Below are positions 24,048-36,031 of a stretch of DNA of 64,000 nucleotides, one piece after another. Position 1 is the first letter of the stretch. Each line of letters opens with the position of its first letter. The translations under genes were made by a program, and so were the position numbers. Source of the stretch: Pisaster brevispinus (lineage: Eukaryota; Echinodermata; Asteroidea; Forcipulatida; Asteriidae); the NCBI GenBank assembly GCA_023634235.1, contig JAMKCF010000018.1, positions 3,501,474-3,565,473 on the forward strand. Reading direction: 5' to 3'. The notes under the pieces were generated by a model, which did not search any database, was not told where the DNA came from, and saw only the letters and a list, made by a program, of their open reading frames with translations.

Positions 24048-24160
24048 CATAGCCTGGGGCTTTTCCAAAACCTCAGGCTATGGGGTTTTCCCAGGCTTTT
24101 CCATAGCCTGGGAAAAGCCCCTGGCTATGGAAAAGCCTGGGGCTTTTCCCAAACCTCAGC
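24048..24160. repeat. Cluster of palindromes built on ccatagcctgggg
   Basis: A perfect 16-base inverted repeat (24093-24108 and 24123-24138, 14-base loop) lies within five or so repeats of 'agcctggggcttttcc' in both orientations. One match to a kappa-B consensus (GGGGTTTTCC, 24082-24091) is present. Confidence 0.65.
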
Positions 24161-24192
24161 CCCGACTCCAGGCTCTGTCAGATATTGAAGCA

Positions 24193-24312
24193 ATTTGGGT
24201 TGAACAAAGAAAAATATTCCGGAGCGGGACTTGAACCTGCTACGTCCGGATTAACGTACCGGTGCTCTACCAACTGAGCTATCCAGCCCTAATGTTGGCA
24301 GTCTCCCTATTG
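24193..24312 (-). mobile_element. tRNA-Lys-like SINE, copy a
   Basis: On the - strand: leader 'aatagggagactgccaac', A box 'tagctcagttggtagagc', B box 'ggttcaagtcccgc', tail 'tttttctttgttcaaccca'. It shares leader and tail with 58914-59191, so it is a dispersed element rather than a tRNA gene. Confidence 0.75.
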
Positions 24313-25261
24313 TTTTCAATATCTATGTTTGGGGGTGCCAAGTCAGAAGCCATTCAACATGTAACTGCCGTGTAGCCAGAGATCACACCAAAGTCTACGA
24401 TACAACCTGGGAAACGGCAGCAGAGGTGTCTTAACTTTTTAGTCAGCCAGTTTCTCTTGTGTTTATACTTAATATTGAAGAACTGTGCAAAATGGACACT
24501 ACTCTAAAATGAATGAGAGATCCCAACCCTCAGTGTGACTTAAACTTCCTCTAAAAACTTTCCGATTTTTCTTCAGGATTTGTCCTGAAGAGAAGAAGAA
24601 GGGATTACCCCTAAAAAATAGAAATACCAGTCGTGAAACTTGACTTTAACAAATATTAATTACGTGAAATAACAACGTATACAATATGATATGGCAAGTA
24701 GTAAAGATTAAAAGAAGTTCTACATGAGAAATAATGGTAAAACTCTTCAAATCAAAACAATCCCTAAGAAGTGAATAGTTCTGTTTGATTGCTTTTCATT
24801 CCATCTTTATCCGAGTTTGTTACAGAATAAATAAAATGGCAGGAAGCAACGCCTTTACACAAACTCCAAAATGAGATTGGATTTCCGCCTTCGATAAAAA
24901 AGAATAACAAGATCGACTAGGAAGTAAAAAACCATGAGTACGTGTACTTGCACTTTTAGACCCTAACAAAAATGGGTGAAAATATTTGGATTATAAACAT
25001 TTTTTTCTTGGCAATGTGTTGTTTGTTTCATGGCAGAGTAAAAATTTCCCTCTCCAGGGAGGGCTAAGAACACATACAGTAATAAATACTACATAAAATC
25101 GGACATGTCTTTGTACAAAATATTTGACTATACTTTCCCCGTAATAAACCTGTACAAATCCGTTCGGCAAGCTACTTGATATGTTTGGTGTTTAGATGAT
25201 TGTATTTTAGTATATTTAGGTCAATATTAAAAAAAAAATGGACTTTGTTCCGCCGCTTGCT

Positions 25262-25540
25262 ACTTCGAGGTGAGAGTCATTGCTGACCAAAAGGATCTGA
25301 AACTTGGATCAAAATTCTAGGAAATGTTAAAATGATGGCATTTCCACCTTTTGATAACCCTGGAGTTATAGATTCCAAGGAGCTTCTGGGAACAGTATCC
25401 CAAGCTCAAGAGAAATAGATCAAAGAACAGGATTTTTGTCTAGCTGAAGAAGAAGATAACAGCTATTTTTCCCCCAAGCAGACATAAAAAAAGTCTGAAT
25501 TTAGATAAAAGTCTGAAATTTCTCATCCTTTAATACTAGT
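25262..25540 (+). repeat. Dispersed repeat R2, uninterrupted copy
   Basis: Matches 56387-56870 ('ggtctgaaacttgg', 'aatgatggcatttccac', 'gaacaggattt', 'gtctgaaatttc'). It lacks the MITE present there, so it serves as an empty-site reference. Confidence 0.6.
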
Positions 25541-27528
25541 TTCGAAAAAGTAGGACCATTTTGAAAGTTTGAATTCAGTCCGAGAAGGGTTTCTGAGCAA
25601 TTTCTAAACCATGAAACCCTTTAAGCATCATAATCTACACTTTCTACACTAACACAAAATACTGAAGTCAAAGTTTGCTTTATACACTCTCCAACCGAGG
25701 TTTTACAACCATTAATTCGTCCAAAAAAACACACATAAAAGTCTTCTTTTTTTCCGTCGATATAAACATTGGCAATGACGGAGAAACTTTTTTTTATACT
25801 ACACATTAAGGTTCTGTACAAATTCCTAATTTTTGTTAGCTGGTCATAAAAATCTATTACTTACAGATAACACAAAAAAGTCGTACTCAATATGCTACTG
25901 CTATTCAATTGGACAGTTGCTGATCGAGGGCGCTATAACCTTTTGCCAAGGGGAATATATAATGTTTGGTGACAAATTGAGAAGATACTATCTTGCAGAC
26001 ACCCTTGGAGCACTTGGCATGTCCACAAAAAAAACCACCCAAAAAATACATTGTGCTTTTTCCATTTTTAACAGTACAGCTGAGAAAACAAAATAAGGAA
26101 ATCAGCCTAAAAGATGCATGCCAGATACTGGTGACAACCAACAGTTGGAATGGCTGTGTCTTTGGCTATGGCTGATGATTACCTAGCTATGTTGAAGCCA
26201 AAGCCATTACACCAAAGTCATTATGAGTATGATGGCACCTCTTCCAAACCACGGCTTCAGCCCAACATCCATACTTTGCCTTTTGAAGTCGTAGTTAGAG
26301 CAGCACTTGAAACCATAGTTTGAAAAGGCTCGCCATGTTTTGTCTGTAAATAGCGCCCTCTTTTGTCATGCTGAACCGTCTACAATGAGAAACAGTCATA
26401 GCATATTGAAACAAAATTTTTAAAAAAGGAAGTAAAGTCTTAAATGAAATTTCTTTCATCTGTAATTTTTTCTCTCCATGTGACCACCGCTCCGTAAGGG
26501 ATAGGTGAAAGTACTAATTTACTAACTCCAACCCAAGCCTCATCACAGCAAGCAGAAAAAAATAAACACCAACTGCGTGCTCACTATTTTGTTAAAATTC
26601 TTTTATACAACAATCAAGCAGAATACTTAGGGAATGTGCAATTTCAAACGTGTAGTTTGTGCTGAATTTCATCCAATGAAAACATATCTATTTATCTACC
26701 TTGGCTGCTACGATTTTCTGACACCAACTACTGCATTGGTATTTGCAAGCCTGGGGAGAAGGCTTTTTTGAGCATAATTGGTACAAAGTGCTTACGTTTT
26801 TCTAGATTTCAAGCTCACACTATACAAAACGGAGCCTCAAGTTTGGCACAGTTCAGTTGGAGTTTTAGAGTCATGAATATTAATGACAACTCATAAATAT
26901 CATGACTTGTCATTAATATTCTTGACTTCTCATTAATAATAATGAGTCATGCCCGAGTACTTCTATAGCTAATATCACCCCAGTTAATGTCATTGCAATT
27001 TAGTCAACTGGAAGTCCTACCAAACCACACGACAGCATATCTTACAGTTCAAACTAGCCAATGGGAAACCGGGAGCTAACAAATTCTAATCAAAACATCC
27101 ATCTGATGATCAGGGCTAAAATCTAAAAACCAAACGTCAACTCTGCAAATTGGTCATCTGAAATTGTTGGACACAACTTTTTTTCCGCACCACCATTTTC
27201 TTGCTTTCTTTTCTCCATCTGTGTTGACGCTGTGTTTGTACAGGCTCGCTGGTAAACAATATACACATCTTTTATTGCAGCTGGTATTTTTTTGTCATAA
27301 TGCACAGTACGCAATGGTACTTGGTCACTCAGTCTTCAATCTCCCTGTTCAAGGTTTTATCTGGTAAAAAAAAGAAAATAAAATAAAACAAAAGTTGAGC
27401 ACACCTCTTGTTATTTTTTGTTGTTGATAAAATTGGCAGAATCTACACATCTAGGATCCAAGGTCATAAAACTAGAAATGCTTGAAAATTGTTCTCGTCA
27501 ACAGCAACATGACCTCTCTGCTAGAGGG

Positions 27529-28155
27529 GTCACTACAAGGGCACATGATATGACCTTTACAACAACTGAGTTATGGCCTTGTTGCAATGACCACGATCGA
27601 GATGGGGAGGTCATTGGAAAGGGTTCAAGAAACGACCTTTTCTACAACTGAGTTATGACCTTGTTGCAATGACCATGTTCGAGATGGGGAGGTCATTGGA
27701 AAGGGTTCAAGAAACGACCTTTTCTACAACTGAGTTATGACCTTGTTGCAATGACCATGTTCGAGATGGGGAGGTCATTGGAAAGGGTTCAAGAAACGAC
27801 CTTTTCTACAACTGAGTTATGACCTTGTTGCAATGACCATGTTCGAGATGGGGAGGTCAATGGAAAGGGTTCAAGAAACGACCTTTTCTACAACTGAGTT
27901 ATGACCTTGTTGCAATGACCATGTTCGAGATGGGGAGGTCATTGGAAAGGGTTCAAGAATCGACCTTTTCTACAACTGAGTTATGACCTTGTTGCAATGA
28001 CCATGTTCGAGATGGGGAGGTCATTGGAAAGGGTTCAAGAAACGACCTTTTCTACAACTGAGTTATGACCTTGTTGCAATGACCATGTTCGAGATGGGGA
28101 GATCATTGGAAAGGGTTCAAGAAACGACCTTTTCTACAACTGAGTTATGACCATG
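27529..28155 (+). repeat. Minisatellite, 82-base unit, about 7.5 copies
   Basis: Units start with 'tcattggaaagggttcaaga' at 27611, 27693, 27775, 27857, 27939, 28021 and 28103, after a diverged partial unit. Copies are nearly identical. It lies about 330 bases downstream of the tetraspanin B stop and may be within its 3' UTR. Confidence 0.92.
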
Positions 28156-28488
28156 TAAATAATGAGTTAATAGGTCAAATTTAGTCACTTAAATATTCAC
28201 TCTTGGTTACATTTTCGAGCGAGTTGACGAACCCTTTGAAATCAGTCAACTTCACAGGTTGTGTAGGGTGGCAACACTGTAACAAAACCAACCGCGTATT
28301 TGTGCGGATGCATCCATCACTTTGCTTGCATCTACTCAAAACCATAACATTTAGATTTTTCCTAAATAATACTAAAAGATGTAACTATTGGAGGATTAAA
28401 TTCAATTAATTCATGTTAATACCTTTTTTCTAATCTTTAATTAACTTACCTTTTTACCTTTTTTTCTAATCTGCATTCAAACCGTGTA

Positions 28489-28548
28489 TTAGTCATAGTC
28501 ATCAGTGAGGTTTCTTAACAGAAAAACTGTGACTATCAATATGAGGAC
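28489..28548 (-). CDS. Tetraspanin B exon 7 and stop
   Basis: 19 codons and TAA, acceptor 'gttccattgacag' on the - strand. It encodes VLILIVTVFLLRN and an acidic tail. It was found only 136 bases beyond exon 6. Confidence 0.9.
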   Translation of the reverse strand, partial: VLILIVTVFLLRNLTDDYD

Positions 28549-30810
28549 CTGTCAATGGAACATAAAAACACAGACAAAATATCAACATTGCAAACATTAT
28601 TAATGACCTAACATTTTCGACACTATTTTTTGTTTATAATAAGACTGGTTTTTTTTATAGAAAAGAGTTACCATAGTTACTGACCTGTAATACCGCAATC
28701 CCTATACAGATTCCTCCAAATAACCAGATGTAGTCAAGAAAAGTCCCGTAGAGGGCGTCATAGCAACCCTACAAAGAAGAAACAAATAAAAGCTTATCAA
28801 TTGACCAAATTCAGCGGACGTCATAAGCCTACGCTCAATATATCTTGGTTTTTAGCTTGCAAGCCTGAGGAAACCTGTAAGCAAGAGTGCTCGCTATGTG
28901 AACCAGAAACGCCGGGGTTAACCCCTACTCTTTCACAATAAGTGTTCTGGGTTCTTTTACGTGCACTACCAATCCTAGTACACGGGACCAACGGCTTCAT
29001 GTCCCATCCGAAGGACAAAGCAATTATGGTAAAGCATCTACCCAAGGGCACAAGTGTCATGAACCGGTACTCCAACCCACACTCTGCCGATCAGAAACAC
29101 CAAAGCTTGAGTCCAGTGCTCTCAACCACTCGGCCACGACACGCCACCAACATTAAAAAGCTTCTCTATTTCATTTGAAATATGGACCAGTGAAACAGGT
29201 GACAGACTGGCGTGTCGTGGCCGAGCGGATAAGAGCACCGGACTCAAGCTCTTGTGTTTCTGATCAGCAGAGTGTGGGTTCGAGTCCCGACCGTGACACT
29301 TGTGTCCTTAAGCAAGACACTTAACCATGATTGCTTCGTCCTTCGGATGGGACGTACAGCCGTTGGTCCTGTGTGTTGTGTAATGCACGTAATAGAACCC
29401 TGCAGTGCACTTATCGAAAAGAGAAGGGGTTCGCCCCTGTGTTCTTGGTTTGATTGGCAGCATATTGCGCCACAGCACCTTGTAAACCATTACATGGTGC
29501 TATGTAAAGGAGTAGGTCTCATACTTCAAACGTAGCCCAAAAATACCTTGCAGGAAAATACTTAATGTTGAAGCGCCTTGAGCATCACTGAGTGACGGAT
29601 ATGAGCGCTATATAAGAAGCCATTATTATTATTAGTGAAATGACTTGAGCTGACTGGTCCTGCTGGCTTGACACTGGTAACGTTTACGGGCACATAACCT
29701 TGTACATTGTTCATTTTAGTCATGCACCAAACGCATCTTTCACATGGCCGGGGGATCGCAGACTGGATCGATCAATATAATGATTGGAGGGGGTGATCAA
29801 AAGTCGGTTGGTACCTACAAAGCTCATCTCTTTTCTTCAACTATAAGACTTGACTTGATATGAGATGTTTTTTTTCAAATTATCAATTTGATTTTTGTTT
29901 TTTGGCTCTACCAGGTCTACGCTGATGAAAGCGCTGTAGTGCTTTTCCAAGTCCCGGAGGAAAATTACTCGGGTGGGATTCGAACCCATGACCTTTGACC
30001 TTCTAGAGCAGATGCCCTACCACTACACAACTACCGAGCTTGCCCGGTATTGAGGGGTCAGTTTGAATATGAGGTGTTTCAGTAGACTTTACCAGAGAAC
30101 CAGTGAAAACGAATGCACACCTCAATGCGTTTGGACTGGTAACCTGTTTCCGCAAAGCAAAAAGATAGATATATTTTTTTTTCAAGCTTCAAGTTTTTGT
30201 CTTTTTTTTTCTTCTCACAACTCTTAAAAGAGTTTTCTTTCTTTTGCTTTTTTGCAGTGGAGACGTCAACCCTCTTCATACCTGGTCGAATCTGTACACA
30301 TTTGGTGAGAGGTCGGTATTTTGGCACATTCTCCGATTAATATAAGTGTATTCTCCGTCGTCACTCAGGTCTCGTCTGCAGCAGGAGTCTGGGACAGTGT
30401 TGTTATAGACTTGGTTCTCAGCCTTTTTCACTTCCGAGTACCACATACTTTGCTGCCAATCAAGGTGATCGTTGTTTCCACAACACTTCAACTACAAGTA
30501 GAAAACAAAGCATCAACTACACATTTTTTTATCACACTTAAAAAAAAAGGAAGATTCTAGTATGTGCTTTGAGTGCAAATATAGTCATTGTTTTGTTTTT
30601 TATTGAGTGTAATTTTTTGTCATTCTATCAGCATAATTTGTAATTCTGTAATTTAAAATATATATATTTTAACGTTATGAGCATGCTCACAACAAAGACA
30701 ATTTCTTTGTTTATGGACAACAAAATTGAATTGAATTAAGTTAAATAAAGTAGAAAAAAGAAAAGCATCTGCTTCTACAGTTTGTCAAGCAGTTTGGGTT
30801 TTGAGTTGGT

Positions 30811-30863
<53 letters not shown>

Positions 30864-33800
30864 ACTGCTTTTATATAGCACTTCACACAGATAGTCTCGA
30901 AGCGCTTTACAAGAAGAAAAAAAATCAATACAAAATACCAATAATACTAATCAACAAATTAATGAAAGCATAAACACAAGAAGCAGCAGAAAACAACAGA
31001 GAATTAATTGAATAAATATGTTTTCAGCAGTGATTTGAACTGATTTTCAGTCTTGGCAGTTTTGATGTGGTTTGGCAGAGAGTTCCAGAGTACAGGTGAT
31101 GAGTGTGCGAAAGAGCGATGACCATAAAAGTCTTTGTACGTGTGACTGGTGTTTGTACGGTAGTTGTGATGAAGAGGTAGAGCGAAGATTGCGAGATGGT
31201 TCTTGAAGATACTCAGGTGAAGAATTGTGTTGAATTTTGTGACAGTGAGGAAGGGTCCATGTCAATCACTCAAGGACGATAGGGTTGGTCACAAAGAGAC
31301 ATTGAAATAAAGACAGCAAAGTTTAAGGTTTCCATTCCATGGTAGTTTTTTTTATGGGGTTCTGAAATCTTCTTGTGACATCAAAAGAACAGCGCCCTCA
31401 ATGTTCAGTATTAACAAGTGAACACACATCACTTCATGTATTGGCCAATCAGAGCTGTAAATGTGCAACCCAAAGCCCGATGAAGATCTAACACCCGGCA
31501 TCCAAACTCTTACCTGAGACTGCATGCCATCCACTGCTTTGACAAAACCTGTTCGTTCGGTGCCATAATCTTTTGTAAGTGAGCTGTGCATCCGCTGGTT
31601 CACGAAGTCTTCAACCTTGGAGAAAAAGAGCATGTCCGAAAATGTTTCTGAATAATTTATCCCTCGAAATTGTGAACAAATGTATTAGGTTTTTTTATGC
31701 CTCTTTATAGTCTGACAGTCTGAGGACACTAGGTGGCAGCAGACAGTTTCACCAAGTAAACCAACCAACACTACAGATAATCAATTTTTTTGTTCTAGAT
31801 TCTCTATGCGCCATGTCACCTGTGACAATGCCAAATCAACAAAAGAGTCACAGAGCATAGACTCCCTGCAGGCACAATCTGTACACAGCCCAGCGGAAGA
31901 AATCATTACAATTTACATTGACAACAGAAAATTAAATAGATAAATAAATAATGTACTATCAAAAAGTCTACCGGGGCCAAGATAAAATATAGTTTACCAT
32001 TTCAAGGCTATGGAACCGAATCGTCATCATCAGAATTCAAAAGATTTTTTTTGCAAGGCTGACAAAAGCTAATTTTAGACAGCAAAAATACTGGAGACAA
32101 GAGAGTATGATTTTTTAGAATGCACAAGATAATTTGACAAAATGACATTTCTAAGGCAGCACATTAAATTCTTGCCCATAACCCCAAGGGCAAGAACATT
32201 AAGTTTTAGAGCGGAATCCTTGAGGGCTATTATAATAAAATTGATTGATTATAGTGAGAGAGAGAGAGAGAGAGAGAGAGAAAAAAAAAGGCTAAAAATA
32301 ACTAATATTCCAAAAGGATGTATTATTGATGGGCAGATTTCAGATTAACAGACAGGAGGCTGTAGGGCTACAGAAAAAAAATTGAACCATTTGGGGAGAA
32401 CCAAATCTAGTGAAACAAATGGATTCATAATAACATAATTTTGATGTTCAAGAAAAGGCTATAATACAAAAAGAATCCCATCTGAAATCTCACTGATTAT
32501 ATTAGAACCAATTCTCCAGAGAAATAGTAATATACAAAATATCTGTAAGTGTCAAAAACAAGACAGCTTTTGAGCCCACCCTCCCCAAACCACCAGTCCT
32601 TAAATGGGCGTATGAGGATTCTTTGGTTGAAGGGGGGGGGGGGGCAGAGGCGTTGATTTGGCCGACATTTTTGCACAGATAAAACCAGAGTACCAATTTT
32701 TAATACCAGGTAAAAAGTCTTGTTCAATTTGTTTTCTCTGTAAAATGCTTGTTTCTTCTTGCAGTGTCTGCATTTTCCACATTGTTTTGCCCACATTTCC
32801 GAGGGCTTTTGTTTGCGTGTCTGTTTTTCTATTAGTTTGTTTGTTTGTTGGCTGTTTCCTACTAGCATTCTGCTTATCCGAACAGCCCCATACTCTTATT
32901 TTTTACACTTATCATAGTTATTGCTACTTATCGTTATTTTTGCTTTACGCCATCATTACAGGTAAGTCATGTAGGTCCTAATTGTCGGTAATGGAAACAA
33001 AGATGTATCTGAATTGAATTGAGTTGTTATCTTCACTTACTAATATTTCACTGACTGCATGAACTGCCTTAATTTGGCATTGGGGGGGGGGGGGGGGGTA
33101 ACAATAGACCTTTATCATGCTGCCGCCATCTTGGTCATGTTCCCTGTATCCAGTAACAGTATTGGATGCTAATATTCACTGTACAAAAAAAGTACCAGAT
33201 TATTTTTCCTTCCAGCCTCGGTTTGGTTACATTGAGCTGAATAGGAGAAAATCAAGATGGCCGCACCATGATAAAGGTCTATAACATGAAATACAAACCT
33301 CTTGGGTATAGGAGAAGGTTAACGATACGCAGACTATCTCGGCCAGAATCAGGAACAGGACGCTGACAAAATACTGTCATGAAGAAAAAGGAAATCATAA
33401 AAAAAATAATCGTTTTAATCACCCCCTTACACGGTGTAAAACACATCCGACTGAGGTGAGAAGTTCAAATACACACACTGTAAGAGTGTTATGAATATCT
33501 TGAAATAGATCGGGCAGAAAACAGACTTGTCTAACACCGGACGTGTCTAAAAAGTGCCTACTTTCCCTTCTTGCACAAATATGAAGAGGGTCTTCGATTT
33601 AGAGAATAAGAAAATCAGTGGGCACATTTATATAAAAGGCATGACATTTTAGTCCTTGGACAAAAGGCGGAATATTTTATCGAGTACAAGGGCTGACCTA
33701 CATATACGCCTGGTGAAGGCTTTAATCACAATTGCTCAATTTTTTCCCAAGGGCAAAAATTGAGCATCAGACTAGAGTAGGAGGAAGAATATCATGCCTG

Positions 33801-35966
33801 TAGTGTTATAAGAAGCAATAAGGTCTAGTTGTAAAGTCTGTAAGCAAACATGTTTTGCTTAGCACAGTTCTTGTTTCATAAATACTGCTTACTGTAAAGG
33901 AAGCAAAATGCTCGCTAACTTGCCAAGGGTGATTAATAAAGCAGAACAACTGAAGCAGAAAGCTTACTTCTGAATTATACTTTTTAGGGTACGCACATTT
34001 TTGTCTGCTTAAGTAAGCATAACATTTTTCTTACTGGTAAACAGCTTTATGATACTTAGCTAAAAGCACCATTTCATAGAGCTCCTTAAGCAGAAAATAT
34101 TGCTAAACAGATTTCTGATCAATAAGATTAAGCAGGAACTATCTGACTATGAGTCATAAATAGTGTACAAGACAAGATATTTCGGATTTTAAACTTTTTT
34201 TCTGGTGAGGTAAGACTGTTTTGTGCTTTATTGGATCCTGACCAAAGATAGCACTGCCAGGTCTTTCTTCAATTTCTACCGACAGGAACAAACTGTTTGT
34301 GATATATCCCGTCATTATTTCCAACTTCCGTATCCAATGTAAACGTTCAAAGTACACATCTGGGAGTGATTTCAGATCAGTATTCTTCAACTTGATTGTT
34401 TTCCAAACTGGAAGTCAAATTATGAAGTGCACCACCATGATGTTGCATTGTTATACTGTTGTTTTTCTACGCCCTCAAAAAAAAAGGGGGAGTTTTATTG
34501 GGCATTTCAGTTCACAGGAGAAAAGGTGTCGGTTTTCCTAAACAATGAGTACATACAATGGGTCAATTTATGACCAAGGAAATAAATGTGGAACTAGTTG
34601 CAGGATAATAACTGAACTAGTTTCAATATAAAAAAAAAATATCAATAGTGATATATATGAACGCAAAAATTAATACAAACGAAACCACGATGACATGAAA
34701 ACCACCACAAATGGTTTCATTTCAGAGAACGTAATGACAAAATGACAAAAAGTTAGGCAGAGAAGATTTATAAGACTAAGTTATGCAGAATACAAAGTCA
34801 AGACAGCTTTTGTATGACAGTATGCAAACCAAGATACTGTAATTTATGCAAAATACATGTAAATATATGCACAATACATCAAAGATAAATCAAGATAAAT
34901 ATGCAACAATTTCTCAAATTGAATAATAAAGTTATGCAAAACACATGTAAATATATGCAACAATATGAAAAATTATGTTATGCAAAACACCTGTAAAAAT
35001 ATGCAAATTCAACATTAATAAGCAGCAATATGCAAAATTCAATTATTTATTTATGCAAAACACATGTAAAAGTATGCAAAATCAACATAAATATGCAGCA
35101 ATGTGTAAAATAAAGTTATTCAGTTGGGTAAAATCAGGACAAGTTATACAAGCAAAACAGATATACAAGTTTCATGGCAAAATTCAAGGAAACTAAAAGG
35201 GAAAGGTGAAAGTTTACGGGGCAATGGAAATAGAGCAGAAAGTCTGCTAAGTCAAGAACCTCATAGAGTAGGATAAGGGTGAAGGTGAGGGGTGAGGGTG
35301 GGTTGGGTTGGGGGCATTTTTTTTTTTAAAACATGCCATACTTACAGTCCAGAGCATACATTTTGACTCATGACAAGCCCCAAAGCATCCTATAAACCCA
35401 AGTATCGTGACGAAGAATCCAATACCAATCATAGCGAAGCCCAAGTTGCGTAGGATGGGAAAGTCAAACAATCTGAGAAAGTCCAATGTGTTCCGGTCGA
35501 TGCTAACCCAAATCCCGAGCCCTAGTACTGCAATGCCACTCAGCTGCGCAGAAAAAGAACGAGAAAAACAATAAAAACAATTGGAATAAAAAAAAAGAAA
35601 AACAGAGGTTAAATTGGATCAATATAGGTCATCGCACAAGCACGAATGGGATACGGAAAAATAAAGCGCTTCTGCGTCTCAAATCCAGCGAGAGCGCAAG
35701 TGATAACAAATTTTATCTTCAAGCAAACTTGATTAACGAAATTCCTGTGTTGGAACAGCTGTACGTTTTGCATAAACTTAGCCTAAAATAGGGCAATAGG
35801 CCTACGCGGAATTAGAACAGCGCAATACGGTATGGTCCGCGTAATATAGGTTTATATCACACCTCTTGTCGCTACCAATCAGAATGGAGAATTCGAGTTT
35901 GCTTGAAGATAAAGATCAATGCAAAGCTTCTGAATTGTGACATAAAAAATCAAGGATAACCACATC

Positions 35967-36031
<65 letters not shown>

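Larger units (their letters stand above)
18049..28488. other. Intergenic region between the two tetraspanin stop codons
   Basis: No exon was recognised on either strand. It holds the 3' untranslated regions of both genes (ends not fixed), MITEs, a tRNA-like SINE, a palindromic cluster, repeat R2 and an 82-base minisatellite. Diverged copies of a 'ggcttcggctatggct' fold-back repeat lie at about 18225-18320, 22731-22850 and 26140-26290. The parts at about 18400-21800 and 22900-24000 are plain AT-rich DNA. Confidence 0.65.

Noticed and set aside
27300..27370. Alternative terminal exon of tetraspanin B after the acceptor at 27361, and another at 26091
   Set aside because: Both give a stop after three or four residues and truncate TM4. 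The exon at 28548-28489 completes TM4 properly.
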